Part shown: piece after piece, positions 26,633 through 39,504 of the stretch
Layout: each line of letters begins with the position of its first letter
Position numbering within the stretch: the first letter of the stretch is position 1
NCBI GenBank assembly: GCA_029204225.1
Contig: CM055106.1
Coordinates: 23,777,825-23,841,824 of the forward strand
Source of the DNA: Diphasiastrum complanatum
Lineage: Eukaryota; Streptophyta; Lycopodiopsida; Lycopodiales; Lycopodiaceae
Length of the DNA: 64,000 bases
Direction of reading: 5' to 3'
Translations under genes and position numbers: made by a program
Notes under the pieces: generated by a model
Databases searched by the model: none
Told to the model about the DNA's origin: nothing
Seen by the model: the letters and a program-made list of their open reading frames with translations, nothing else

Positions 26633-29203
26633 ATGGCATCCATAAGCAGTATGCAGTCAAAGATCTACGCAGTCCTCGACTCAACTGGGTCTAACTCCCT
26701 AGCATGGAAAGTGAAGACCTCTCTCATACTAAAGGGAGAAGGGCTATGGCCCTGGGTAGATGGCACCAAAAAGATTCCTACAACAACCGAAAAAGAGTTA
26801 CGAGAATGGAAAGAAAAGAACGACAATTTCAGACGAAATCACACAGCCAAATCATGTTTCTCGAAGATCAGCTGACAAACCTGCGATGGGATGGCAGAGA
26901 CCTCACCTCCTTTTTCAGATTGATGAAGGATCTGTTCATTTTGTTACACAATGTCGGAACAGAGAATGTAGTATCAGTGGAGAACCAGCTCACTTACCTG
27001 TTACAAGCTTTACCAAGATCTTTCCAGACAGTCCGAACGTTTCTAGCAAAAGCGATGACACTCGAAAAGGTAGTGATCGAGATTCGAGAAGAAGTCAAAG
27101 CTCATGAGCACCTTGATTATAAGGACTCCTCTGACCAAGCTCTCTATAGAAACAAGGAGAAGCCACAGAAGCAATTCAAGCCTAAGAGAGAGTTGGATCA
27201 AAAGCAGGATCAAGACCAGCAAACAGAGAGAGCCAACAAAGGTAGATAAAAGAACAAAAAAAAGCCATGGCAGTAGAATGGCAACAAGAAAACCTGCATG
27301 AAATGCAAATGCTAAGGACATGCTAACGATTCGTGTTGGCTGAATCCGAAGATCAGTGTATCCATTGCCATAAGAAGGGTTATGCAGCCCTGGACTGCTA
27401 CCAGAATCCGAGGAACAAGCAGCCTGAATGCAAACGGGAGAACAATAACAGTTCATCCTATGTCGAAGAGCTAGAAAGCTCAAAGATGGGCGAAGAAAGA
27501 TTGAACAACGGAAATTCGACAGCCTATTTATGTATAGATGTGTGTGCAGCCTCTACATTTGACACACAAGAGGTGATTCTTGATTCAGGGGAAACCTCTC
27601 ACTTTGTTACTTCAAGACAAATAATGTCTAACTTTCGGAGTGTTGATCCATCTAGATACATAGTTCTTGGAGATGGATCAAAACATCAGGTGGATGGTAT
27701 TGGTTCATTGTGGCTGAACACAAATGATAGAGATAGAAGGTTAGAAGATGTTCTCTTTATACCCACACTGCAGCAAGACTTGCTCTCAATAGCAAGAATA
27801 GCAGACGCTGGGATGCGTGTGATGTTTTCAAACAAAACATGCAACGTCGTTGATGCCAGCACTAGTATGTTGATCACGCAAGGTAGATGAAAGAGCAACC
27901 TATATCATTTGAAGGTACACCTACTGACAGATCAAGCACGCCAAGCTCACAAATCTGCAGTTCTATGGCACAGAAGACTATGCCACATGAACTCAGTGGC
28001 ATTGTATCAAGCAAGCCAGCATGGACCTATCACAGGAGTTAGCATTTCAAATGCGACGAATTCGACAACCTATGATGCGTGCATGAAAGACAGATGTATC
28101 GAACTCCATTCATCAGAGACTCCTACAAAATAACAAACATTCTAGAGCTGGTACACTCGGACATATGTGGACCTTTCGACGTGATCTCAGTAGGAGGCTC
28201 AAAGTATTACATCACCTTCATTGACGACTACAGTAGGTTTGCAAGAGTCTATTTCATTCACAACAAATCGAAAGCACTCGACAAGTTCATAGAATACGTG
28301 AACTAGACAGAAAAATGCACACAAATCAAGGTGAAACAGATCATGACTAATCGTGGTGGAGAATACATCTCGAACCGCTTCATTGACTTCTGCAATGATC
28401 GAGGAATCCTTCACAGAAGGACTGCATCCTATACACCACAACACAACGGTGTAGCTGAAAGAAAGAACATGACACTCATGGATGTCACAAGGTGCATGAT
28501 GTCCTATTCGAAGGCACCAAGACTGCTATGGGATGAAGTAGTAGCTACAGCTACCTACATCCAGAATAGGATAGGCAAATCAGGTGTTCCTCACATGACA
28601 CCACACGAACTATGGTGGGGTAGAAAGCCCAATTTGACACATGTTCAGATTTTGGGCTCTGTAGCTTATGCACATATTCCTGATAAGCTTTGAAAGAAGC
28701 TTGATGAGAAAGTTGAATTAGAATATCTCATCGAGTATGACAATCATTCATCATACTACAAGATCTACATGCCAGAAATGAATCTAGTGAAAACTGTCAG
28801 AGATGTCAAATTTGATGAGACCAGAACAATGGTCGACAATGATTCTGCCAGCTATGAAGTCCTAGGAAAGCAGTACTATGACCTGCCAACCATGATAGAG
28901 GGAGCAGAACTCAAACAGTCAGATGAAGATGTTTGAGTCCCACATCAGCTGAGTGATAAATCAAATGAAAAAAGGACCCCAAGCATGCCTACAACTAGAA
29001 CACCTATAAACCAAAATGGTTCCAGACCTAGCCGAAGAGAAAAAGGCAAGGACATTGTAGTACCAAAAGAATCTCCCAGGAAATCAACAAGAGAACGAAG
29101 AGCGCCAGCCAGATTCGTGCTAGGCAGCTCAGCTTCTACATCCGAAGAATTCTATAAGAAAAATACTAGGAATTCTCCTTCAAAAAATACCATGAAAGTT
29201 TGA
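26633..29203 (+). pseudogene. Copia family B Gag-PR-IN, RT absent
   Basis: Gag starts MASISSMQSKIYAVLDSTGS and contains LAWKVKTSLILKGEGLWPW, then changes frame near 26860. Two zinc knuckles are damaged: CMKCKC*GHANDSC (stop inside, near 27295) and CIHCHKKGYAALDC (His to Tyr, near 27360). Protease motif DSGETSHF is near 27585. Integrase has WHRRLCHMN...C, LVHSDICGPF (first Asp kept), and TNRGGEYIS where the second catalytic Asp is Asn (28349-28351); AERKNMTL keeps the Glu. The linker ends STRERRAPARFVLGS near 29120. RT and RNase H are missing. Several frameshifts and stops exist. Confidence 0.92.
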
Positions 29204-29489
29204 ATAAATCAAACTAATATCAGTGTCTTCAATCATGTCTAATTCTGGTCTATGTACTAATAGAGCAGTTTCTACTTTGATTGAATAAAGCATGTGGATT
29301 TAGGAGATATAGAGTGAGTGTGATAGACAATTTTGGATAATCAGAACAACTGAAAAAATATTATTTGTTGCAAACTTTGACCAATAGAATTTTTATGATT
29401 CTGATTTTGATTCTTCTGTATACATCTCTTGTTGCCTTGTGCATACAATAAGTCTACATGTATTTATATTGTCATAGAGTAGACCTTTT
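29204..29489 (+). other. Unassigned sequence after copia B
   Basis: No coding or repeat signal recognised; probably 3' debris. Confidence 0.3.
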
Positions 29490-29734
29490 GGCCTTCTTCC
29501 TTTTGTAACAGTCAATCTAACCGTTAAGACGGTTGATATACAATGACGTTCTATGTCCAGACAATTTATCTTTCGAGATAGTTTATGTTTTGAGACAGTT
29601 TATGTTTCAAGTTCGAGTTCAAGTTTGAGCTCGAACAACAATAAAAATGTTTCGAGTTCAAACAACAATAAAAATGTTTCGAGTTTAGTTTCGAATTCGA
29701 GTTTGAGTTTTCCAGCCTTTGTCAATTAGATTGT
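29490..29734 (+). mobile_element. G1-type gypsy LTR start fragment
   Basis: CCTTTTGGCCTTCTTCCTTTTGTAACAG and the following GGTTGATATAC resemble 58700-58760 at the end of the G1-type element. It holds a 29-bp tandem duplication of CAACAATAAAAATGTTTCGA (about 29636 and 29665) and several TTCGAG repeats. Confidence 0.5.
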
Positions 29735-32700
29735 GCACTTTGTTGGTAAAACCGAGATTTGTATGTTGAGGTGTTCTACAGCTGTCATGTTATACTTATG
29801 TAGAAGGTACTGCAAAATCCTTTTGGCTATCTTCTAGTGCGTAGGGCCTGGATTAATATTGAATTGGCTCATCCTGAAAACTGCGTAGGCAATGTCAAGG
29901 CATGTAGTATCTGCCAGGTATATAAGTGGTCCAATCAGCCTCCTGTAGGGCACCATCTGCATGGCTTTCTGCTCTTCTGCATTCTACGGACAGTCTTGCT
30001 TTGTCCGAATTGTTCCAGCTACCATTGGTGTGTTAGCTCCCTTGTAGTCTGTCATCTAAAAATTGTCAATGATTTTCTAGATGTATCTTGACTGGTGAAG
30101 ATACAGTTTCCCTTCGTCAAGATCTCTGTCAATCTGCAATCCTAGGTTTGATATTTCAAAATGTTGTGAAATATCATGCTTCACCTGAGCAATCAGCTCG
30201 TTGCTTCTGGACAGTATCAAAGTGTCATCCATGTAGATTGCTATGATTATGATTTTTCCATCTGTGATCTTTGTGTAGACATTGTAGTCGGCCATCAATG
30301 ATTGGAATCCCAAGGATCTGAGGGTGTGATCCTTCTTCTTATACCACTGCCTCAGACTGCTTCAGTTCGTATATGCTTCTTTGCATTCGGTAGGCGTAGT
30401 TGGCAAAGCGTGAGCAAATGAATCCCGTGGTTGGTCCATATAGACCTCCTCATTCAACTCACCGTGTAGGAAGGTGGTCTTTTCATCCACTATGTGGATC
30501 TTGAGACTATATCTTGCTGCATATGCATATAGAAGGCATAAGGATGAGTGCTTTACGACTGGAGAAAAGGTTTCAGTATAGTCAACACCATACTTTTGAG
30601 AGAAACCTTTTGTCACCAATCTGGCCTTGTACTTTGATATGTTGCCATCAGGTCCACTCGTATTTGAAAATCCAGTTGCACTTTATAGTCTTCCTGTCTG
30701 CCAATAATGGCTCCAGATTCTAGACATTGTTCTGCTCCATGAAATTTATCTCGTCTTCAATTGCTTTAATCCACTTGTCCTTATCTGGACAACTGATAGC
30801 TTTCTCATATGTTTGAGGTTCTTCGCCAAATCCACAAAAAAATTTTTTTGGAGAAGATGAGTTGTCAAGGATGAATTTGACTGGTGCTCTTCTTTCTCGC
30901 GTGGATCTTCTTGGAGAGTTTGCATTCATATTGATGGCCTTGCCTTTGTCGAGTCTCTTGCCTTTGCTGATTGCTGAACTATGGTGAGTAGCAGGTGTCT
31001 TGGATACATGTTGCACGTCTTGCTACCTGCCATCTGAACAGTCACTTTGTCCATCTAGAATTTGAACATGTGCTTCTGGATGCTCAGGGTCTCTGTTGAT
31101 GTTGGCAGGTCATAGTAGCCTCTGGTCAGGATTTCGTAGCCGACTGGATTTTCATCAGCCATTGTCTTTGACCAAATCTGACGTCTCTAACATTCTTGAT
31201 CTGTCTGTTGTTAGGCATGTAGATCCTATAATATGATGAATGACCATCATATCCTACGAGGAATCCCTGCTCCACCTTTTTGTCCAACTTCTTTCTTTTC
31301 TGATCTGGAATGTGGGCATATGCGACGCATCCAAAAATGTGCACATGTGTCAGACTTGGTTTGTTGCCCCACCAAACCTCATGTGGCGTGGTATGTGCAA
31401 TGCGGGATCTACCTGTCCTGTTCTGCAGCTAGTTGGCTGTAGCTACTACTTTAGCCCATAAAAATTTTAATGCCTTTGAATAGGCCATCATGGATCTTGC
31501 AGCTTCCATGAGAGTCCGATTTCTCCTCTCTGCCATACCATTGTGATGTTGTGTATAGGTTGCAGTTTTCAAGTGAGTATGCCTTTACTAGTACAAAACT
31601 CTGCAAGGCATTTGGAGACATATTCTCCTCCTCTGTCCGTTCTCAACTGCATCACCTTCTTGTCAGTCCATTTTTCAGCCCAATTCATGAACTCTGTGAA
31701 TTTGTCCAAGGCTCTGACTTGTTGTGGATAAAGTACGTAGTTGCAAACTTGCTGAATTCGTCAATAAAAGTGATGTAGTACTTTGAACCTCCCAGGGAGA
31801 CCACATCAAACGGTCCACATATGTTAGAGTGTACTAGTTTCAAGAGTTCTTTCATTCTAAAAGAATCCTTGGTGAATGGTATACGTGACATCTTGTCTTT
31901 GTTACAGGCATCGCAGGACTTCAAGCATGCTGCATCTTTGATATCGACTCCAGTGAATGTTCCGGTCCGGCTAGCATTGTATAGATCAACTATATTCATG
32001 TGATACAGTCGTCTGTGCCATACAATATCCATCGATTCGTTGATCTCGTGAGCTTGTTCTAAAGGTACTCGGATCCTGAGGTGATACAAATTCCTCTTTC
32101 ACTTTCCTATGGTGATGCTGAGTGGTCACGGATTCAACCACTTCGCAGGTATCACCTTCAAAGGTAATTGTTAGTCCCGCATCTACCATCTTGGCAACAG
32201 ATAGTAGGTCCTTCTGAAGAGTGGGCATGTATAGAGTATCATCAAGCCTTCTATCTCTTCCTTTGGTGCTTAACCACAACGCTCCAGTTCCGCTGACTTT
32301 GTGTCTAGAACCATCTCCCAAGATTATATATCTAGAAGACTCTGATTCTTGATAATCAGTAATCATGCGTCTCATTTTCACGAAGTGTGACGTTGCACCT
32401 GAATCAAGATTTATTTCTTGTGTATCTGAAGTTGATGTCACACAGACATCAAAACACAAGTAAGTTGTTGGGTTCTTGCCGCTGTTGGCTCTTTATTCAG
32501 CCATCTTGGAGGATTCGGGTTCCTCCACATAGGATGAGCTATTGTCGCTCTCCCATCTATTTTGAACTTTCTTGTTTTTAGGATTTTGGTTGCAGTCAAC
32601 GGTTGCGTGACTTCTTGTGATAGTGATGCATCCTATCTTGGATTTTCATTTAAAATCTGATCAACAAATTATCTCACATTTCTCTTGCATTGGAGAGTGT

Positions 32701-32880
32701 GGCTAGACCAGGTGTCAAGTTGTCTTCGATGGAGGAAGATAGAACGATTACTGCCTTGTCGTTTCTTTCTCTCCATTCTCGTAGCTCCTTGCCAATGGTT
32801 GTGGGCATCTCTTCTATGCCATCAACCTAGGGCTATAGACCTTCTCCTTTCAGTATGAGAGAAACCTTCCATGCTAGGAA
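29735..32880 (-). pseudogene. Copia family B, minus-strand copy with RT and RNase H
   Basis: Read on the minus strand: a gag remnant (32880-32460, WKV..LILKGEGL and LREWRERND), protease EINLDSGATSHFV (near 32410), integrase zinc region WHRRLYHMN...CDACNKDK, then LVHSNICGPF where the first catalytic Asp is Asn (31823-31825). TDRGGEYVSK near 31640 keeps the second Asp. The linker STRERRAPVKFILD is near 30900, RT is at 30720-30080 (TKGFSQKYGVDYTETFSPV, IYMDDTLILSRSNE), and RNase H debris ANTPMVAGTI...YRRLIGPLIYLA extends to about 29740. RT keeps the YMDD box, but RT and IN lie in separate broken frames. Its 5' end is fused to family C at about 32880. Confidence 0.92.
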
Positions 32881-32884
32881 GTTT

Positions 32885-34683
32885 GATGCCATCTAATTTG
32901 ATTTTTCTTTCATAAACCCATTTGCAATCGGCAATTTTTTTATCTTCGGGCAGTGGCTCTAGTGTCCATGCCTCATTTTGCCTCATTGATTCAATCTCTT
33001 CTGACATTGCCTGTTTCCAAAACTCTCCCTCTAGACTCTGGATAGCTTCTTGATATGTTGTTGGTTCTTCAATAAAGCTGCAGACTTTTTCTTTAAATAA
33101 TAGTTGTCATCCAGCTATAGTCATCAATGAACATCAAGAAATACCTTGATCCTAAGAGCGAATCAACTTTCATCGGTCCACAGACATATGAGTGGATGAG
33201 TTCAAGAACTTCCTTGGCTCTTCTTCCCTCATGCACAAATGGACTTTGATGTTGTTTTCCCTTTTGGCAGGCTTCACAAAATTTGATGTCAGGTCTGGAT
33301 ATCTTTAGACCTGTGGCAATCTCCTTTCTGTTCATGTCGTATAGGCTTCTCATGTTTAGATGATACATTCTTCTGTGCTAGAGTTGATCTTTGTTCTCTG
33401 ATGCATTTAGTATGCTATCAAAATTGTTGATGATCTTTGCTTGATAGAGGTTACCTTCTCTGGATCCAATAGTCAGCAACTTGTTTGTTATTTTCTCGAT
33501 CATCCGGCATACATGCCATCGAATAGGACTTGAATTCCGGGATCTACCATCTTCGAGACTGATAGCATGTCTCTTCTTAGTGAGGGTACATAGAGTGCTC
33601 TTGTCAGCTCTACTTGTCTCGTCCCGATAGTGTTCGTAGCTGTAGAGTCCCGATGCCCTTGACATTGTGTCGGCTTCCGTCGCCTAGAATCACTGCTCTG
33701 TTGTTCGCAAGTTCTCTGTAGTCGATCAAGACTTTCTTGTTGCAGGTTATGTGTGAAGTTACTCTGAGTCGATGACTACGTCGTAGTCTTGCTCTCCATA
33801 GCTTGTTGAAGCCTCATCGAATATTGTGAAGCCTTCATCGCTCTTGTCTGCATCCTTCAATGACTCTACAACATTTGCCTTTTCAGCCTTGTTATTTCTT
33901 TTTGGGTTGAATCTGCAATCATATGCAAAATGTCCTTTCTTCTTTTAGTGCATATAAGGGATTTTCAGGTTGAACCAACATCTATTAGCTTTTTGTCCCG
34001 GCTTGTGACAGTGATCACAGGAAGAAGTTTGTTGATCGTCATTGTCTCTGCTCGAAGACCTTGAATTCATCTTTTCGAATCTGGGCTTGTTCTTTTTTTT
34101 CTTCCTTCCCTTTGTAAAAAGAGCTTTCTCTTGGTCACTGCTTCCTTCTCCTTCATCTCTCATCAATTTTTCATCAGCAACAAGACTATAGCTCGCTCGA
34201 ATGTCATGTCTGGTAAGCTCAAATTCGCACTCTTAGTGGCTGATAGGATGTAGGTAGAGTTTTCATGAAGTACATCAGCTACTGTGCTGCTGGGACTTGG
34301 TGCTCTTGTCCAGATGCAGCAAGTTGACTAAAGATCGTTTTAATCCTCTCAACATGCTAATCCAACTGATTGCCATCCCATCGCATAGATTGCAATGAGT
34401 ACTTTTGTTTTAGTCTTCCCCATGTTTCATGGCTGCTCGCACAGTCTTCAATCTGCATGAGTATTTCTTCGTTTATGGATGAAACGATGATTGCCATTGT
34501 GCCCTCATCCTTTCTGATCCATTCAGCTCTACTCGGGTCTCCCTTTGGAGGCTGTTCTTCTGTGAGTCCGGTCACTGACCAGATGCCTTCACCCTTCAGA
34601 AGCATTTTTATTTTGAACTTCCATATTTGGTAGTTTGCGCCATCAAGACTGATTGCTATTCTTGTTTGGATCGTTGTAGCCAT
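32885..34683 (-). pseudogene. Copia family C Gag-PR-IN and start of RT
   Basis: Gag begins MATTIQTRIAISLDGANYQI at 34683, with IWKFKIKMLLKGEGIWSV and CASSHETWGRLKQKYSLQSM. The zinc knuckle CDHCHKPGQKANRC (near 33990-34030) has Gln instead of His. Protease-region residues NNRAVILGDGSRHNVKGIGT follow near 33690-33640, and integrase zinc part MYHLNMRSLYDMN...CEACQKGKQH is at 33370-33240. ELIHSYVCGPM has Tyr where the first catalytic Asp should be. After FIDDYSWM the core is deleted and RT starts AWTLEPLPEDKKIADCKWVY (about 32960). At about 32880 the sequence switches to family B gag. Confidence 0.88.
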
Positions 34684-34717
34684 ATTGTGTTGCCTTAGTG
34701 AACCTGATCTAATATCA

Positions 34718-35092
34718 TGTAGGAGTTTCTTTTGTCTGTTGTGGAATTTTATGTTTTGTAGGATCCTAAGCAAACAAATATAGATCACAAATTGTGAGGC
34801 ATTCAATCAACAAAATGATGCAAACAATGGAAGAGGTGGATTGGAAGAGAGCAATTGTATTTGTATTTTGTTTGAGTGAGTTGATCAGTGTCTCACTCGT
34901 TGGCAGCCTATCACTCCTCCCAAAAATTCGCTATGTTCTACTCGTTGGTAGACTTTCATGCATAGCTGGTAATGCTAACAATATGCTAGCTCTTCACTCT
35001 CTTTCATCCCACAATTGTAGTAATCAATCCTATGTATATATCCACTACGTGGAGTATACAAGGTAGTTTATTAGTTGTAATACCCTATTACA
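34718..35092 (-). mobile_element. Probable LTR of copia family C element
   Basis: A decayed primer site (minus strand TGATATTAGATCAGG, near 34700-34716) lies before the gag ATG. The plus strand then runs TGTAGGAGTTTC (34718) to CCTATTACA (35092), TG...CA ends. The minus strand has a TGGATATATACATAGG TATA-like site near 35035. The outer border is tentative. Confidence 0.4.
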
Positions 35093-35539
35093 TGCATATT
35101 TTTCTTGAAATACTATTTGATGATGCAAAATCCCAATGAACCTACTCACTGATGAAGATAACCACTGAATATGAAGAAATATCTAATAGATGCGACAATG
35201 ACAAGTGATTCAAAGATATATTGAAGATAAAAAGGCCTAGAATAAATGTGACTGAAGGAAGGACTATAACCCAAAGGGCAGTTATGAAATGACACGCATC
35301 TCAATAAGAAGGCTAGCCCTAAGAGAAGAACATTCTAGAAGACTCATTTATTACGCCTCAAACAAACATTGCAACCTTCCACGTGCTTGCTTCTCATTGG
35401 AGCAAAACTACGTGACAAGAATGCCACCTAGGAAATGTACACTTGTAATTTTTCTATTTGATAGAATTAGCTAATTAAATAGAAATATGAAGCGAATATC
35501 GGTTAATAAAGAGCTGCGTACTTTCACGCTCGTTTCCTA

Positions 35540-36395
35540 TATGTACACCACTTATGCTTCAATAAAAGAACCGGGTTTTTCTGGAGATCACAACAAGAGT
35601 TTGAGTCATCAAGTTTTCCCTTCTCTCTGCTTTCATAAGCCTTTTGCTTGTTGAGTACTTCTGTTTCTGATAGTTGGTAAGCCTCACCTTGTCGGATGTG
35701 CTTGTAATTGAAACTTTGGTCAGACACTTCTTTAGCCTTGATACTGTCTTATGCGTGCAACCGTAAATTCATTGCTAAGATTTTTTTAAAACTCATTGGT
35801 TATTTGATTGCCTATGTGATTGAATAATCAATTGCTTAGAACTTAATTGGAATGTTCACACATATATCTGGACTTACACATCCTAAAGCTAGCTTTGTGT
35901 TGTTGTGAATCAATACTCTGAAATTTGCATACGGATACTCGTGCAATTTAAATCAGTAGTCAGTCGTTCTTTTGAATGTGCACTTTCTGTTGTTGAGGAC
36001 AAATTGTCGGACTACATTTGGAATGTGCTGAGACATGTGTATGTTTCTTTGCATTGGTTTATCTGATGCAACAGACCTCGCTTGTCTGACAAACTTTATT
36101 AGGTGCACAGACCGATAGATCGGTCTGGCCGATAAGTCTGATACAGTAATCAACAATGCAACTCGATATGAGATTAGTTGGCATGAATATCTTTCACTTT
36201 TGAATGTTTGAAATCACATCCTAACTAGTGATACTGGTTGCTGATACTTCTAAATGTCCATTGACAACCAGCTTTTAATCCAAGAACAATAAATGAGTTA
36301 AAAACATCTAAAATCACAATATAAAGCAGTCTCTTTGGGGAACGACAATCTTTTATACTACATATCCTTACAATTAAGATAAGTATAACATGACA
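35540..36395 (+). mobile_element. Gypsy G1 5' LTR (3' portion)
   Basis: Homologous to 43275-44148 over ~860 bases (GCTTTCATAAGCCTTTTGCT, GGTAAGCCTCACCTTGTCGG, CCGATAGATCGGTCT). Both end AAGTATAACATGACA, at 36395 here. The PBS follows after 12 bases. The 5' border was not located; 35093-35539 shows no clear feature. Confidence 0.7.
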
Positions 36396-36407
36396 TATGC
36401 TATCTTT

Positions 36408-36425
36408 TGGTGCCATTGTCGGGGA
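36408..36425 (+). other. G1 primer-binding site (tRNA-Asp type)
   Basis: TGGTGCCATTGTCGGGGA, three changes from the tRNA-Asp complement TGGCGCCGTTGCCGGGGA, between LTR and gag. Confidence 0.8.
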
Positions 36426-36467
36426 TTGCTAATCTGTTGGATTTAGATGTTTGTCAGTTAAAGATGA

Positions 36468-37820
36468 ATGCCAACTACAGGAAGCAGTTCAAGCAATTTT
36501 AGAGCTGAGCGTTTGGAAAGATACAGAAGCCTTTGTGAGAACTTTTTCAAAAGTCTTCAACAATCCTTTCAACGCGGCTCACCTCCTTTTACCACTTATC
36601 AGGAAGCCGAAGTCTATTTCAATAACTTACTCGATAAACCCCAAACAGAACTTGAACCCGAACTTCTTGAGACTATTGGTAATTCAGATCTTGATCCATA
36701 TCCAAATCCTAATCCCAATCTTGATCCAGATCCAAGTCCAAATCCAGATCCTGATCCCAATCCTAAACCAGAAATGGACCCATCTCACACACGGTTCAAT
36801 TCCAGTTCAAAAATCAAGTATATCTCCCAATTTGAATCCATTGCTATTTCCAATAGTGAGGGAACGAATGGAGATAGACTACGCATATTCTCTGGTTTGT
36901 TGTGAAAAAAAGCCCAAATTTGGTACAGCCAAATGGATCGGGCAGCAATGGATCAAAGGAAGGAAGAGTTGTAAAAAAGAAAAGATGAAGACAACCATGA
37001 ACCTGCAGAATAAAATGAGCTCTTCACCTAGCAAGTGGTGGTCAAAGCTTGTCGACATTGCAAGGGTCCAAGGCTGTAACGGTAGCACTATCAGTTTCTT
37101 CATCCTTCTACCAAGCCTTCATCATGTTTTTGTATCATCACCAAACCATCCATCCAAATCTGTTCCTACTACCAATGTGTTGATGAGTCCATTCGCTTGA
37201 AGACTAATGATCAAGATTTGTGCAATCTATCAGGAAAGAGCATCGACAAGACTGGAACTTCAACTAAACGAAGAACTTGGAGACACTCAGAAGCAGAATG
37301 GAGGATACAAACCTCCCAGAGGCTAGAATATGCCAAGGAACCAAAAGCGAAACCATCCATGGTGGATACGAAAAAGAGACATGAGGGATGCACTCGGGCA
37401 TGCAAGTTGTGAAGCTGCTAGGAGGCCTCCAATTTTGAGAATGCCAACCACCCCAACAATAAGACATTCTAGTTAGATTGTGACAAATTGTAGAAAGCAG
37501 TTTTTTATAAAGACTGGAAACAATAAGCACTTGGTTTTATGTAAGTGAATGAGGATCTACACTTTTCCAAGTGACAATCGAAGATGTCAATGCGAAAGCG
37601 GAGCGATATCATTCAATATGAGTTGTAGTGGGTCCTGCAACACATTAGGGGTGGGATGATGTTGGTTGATTATGATGAATCCCCATACTCGACCAGAGCT
37701 AACCAAGAGCACCTCTCACCTTAGATCAAGGAGGTCTCTAAGAAGACGAGACAAACAAAGACTGAGAGCCGAGTATGAGAGCCGAGAAGTACCAATTAAG
37801 AATGACAAGCAAGAACTATG
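36468..37820 (+). pseudogene. Gypsy G1 gag
   Basis: Frame from the ATG at 36468: MPTTGSSSSNFRAERLERYR, then a Pro/Asn/Asp-rich repeat at residues about 78-105 (PNPNPNLDPDPSPNPDPDPN), then YISQFESIAISNSEGTNGDR and LRIFSGLL, followed by TGA. After the stop KKAQIWYSQMDRAAMDQRKE continues. The LRIFxGLLxKQAxxWYSQ type of motif recurs in the other G1 element (52840). Downstream there are coiled-coil-like remnants but no zinc knuckle. The DPNPNP repeat is expanded from a hexanucleotide-like GATCCAAATCC unit. Confidence 0.7.
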
Positions 37821-37860
37821 TAAGCCTCATGGTGAATCCCAAAAGATGGAATGACCATGT

Positions 37861-38542
37861 TGTAAAAATTACAGCAAATAAGGATCCTAAAACACTTGAA
37901 ATGATGAGGGAAACAATAGATTATGATTTCATAAGATTAGCACAAGTTGAACCATCAAAATCCATCAAAAATCTATGCTTGAACCTCACTAAATGGCCCA
38001 AATCCTTGAAGAAGGCTTCACACGTGTGAAAGTACGGCCTCCCACAGTCTGAGTACTGTACACCAGACCTACATTCAATCCTATAATCATTAGTAATCAC
38101 AAGTACTCAAACAATTATGAACATAGAGAGCAATTGCACCATTATGAGAGAAAAAACATGAAATTGCTTGATTGATTTTGGTGAGATATCATCACCTATA
38201 TATACATGATCCATCACGGTTTTGGGCAGGTATGAGTAGCCCTTAACCTATCCCTAATGCTAATTTTGGTGGATCTTTCATCCCTACCAAGTTAGGGTTG
38301 GAATCTTGGAGATCCCTCAACAATGCAAAAATTACCAAAAATAGTTCCTATTTTTTCTCCCTTGTATCTAAGCATAATTTGGACTCATTCCAAAGGTTCT
38401 AACACTTAGGTCTACTTGAGAACATCCTTATGAATGGAATCCTATGCTATTTGGCACATGTGACAAGCCACATCATGACCATCTAACTATTTACAAGTCA
38501 TATGACCAAAACTAGTCAAGCTAGAATTGTGAATTTTTAACA
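37861..38542 (+). mobile_element. Solo LTR, family J, with CATGT target-site duplication
   Basis: 682 bases from TGTAAAAATTACAGC to GTGAATTTTTAACA, flanked by CATGT at 37856-37860 and 38543-38547. It is about 95% identical by eye to 41465-42146. It has CACACGTGTG at 38019-38028 and CTATATATACATG near 38199. There is no internal region, PBS or PPT. This is the classic footprint of LTR-LTR recombination that removed the internal region. Confidence 0.95.
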
Positions 38543-39504
38543 CATGTAGGAACTAGTATTTCTAGGCAAAGTAATAAATGCAAGTAGGCCCCTCTTAGAA
38601 AAGTAGAGTGAGCCACCTTTTGATGGTGACCTCTAGTGGAGAGCATTATTCCACTTGTAATTTGTGTAATGTGGAAATGCCACTAGGATGCCACCTAAGG
38701 AGCTCTCTTGATTATTTAAAAGACTCCCTCTTTGAGAAGAGGAGCATTTTTGTAATGTACCTACTCCATGTCCAAACTGAGAAGAGCATCCACGAGTTTT
38801 GGTGCATTCTTTGAGCTCCTTGATCATGCTTGTTTCTTGAGTGATGCATTCATGATCTTGCCCTTCCATCCTTTGTGTGTGGTTGTGGATAGTAGAGTGG
38901 ATTAGTTTTCTTGCTTTTCTAGAGTGGATTAGATTTCCTATTTTCTTGTGGATTAATGTAGGAACCAACATTCAAGTAAATTAAATAGGTTGGATTTGTG
39001 ATATAAATCTTGCATATCTTCTTACAATCTAGTTCTTGATGTTCTTGGGCTGTCCAAGAATCAAGAAATGAGTGTTTCTTGATTCTTGTACTATTAAAAT
39101 GTTGTTAGATTAGTTTCTTGTTTCTTGTATTGTGGATTAATGTAGGTGTAGCTTAGTTTTAGTTGTAAAGATCTGTTCAAACTCATTTTGCAGCAGTAGA
39201 GTAGGATTTTATGGCATTGCAACCATTCTTCACATTGATTTCTTGGTTGAATACCTGAACTGCATGTTTGGTTTGAGCATGTGATTACAGCTCAATAGTG
39301 ACCTTCCTTGTCCTCTGACAACCAAGACATTGCTACATTGATTATCAGTCCCTTTCTGCCTGATTCTGGGCATTGTAATAACAAGAAAACACCAAGAAAA
39401 TGCCCAACGTAGCCTGGTAATAGGCATAAACTATTCCGAAACAAAAAGAAAGAACAAAAACCAGTAAACAGAAGCCTATAGACAGGGGATCTGTCTACAA
39501 TTGA
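38543..39504 (+). other. Non-coding, possibly LTR-derived sequence
   Basis: 37815-37860 with 38543-38575 resembles the LTR-like segment at 18945-19000 (CCCAAAAGATGG...CCATGT), so an older family I LTR may have been the target of the solo LTR. A long GT/TTCTTG-rich stretch follows to about 39230. No ORF is convincing. Confidence 0.4.
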
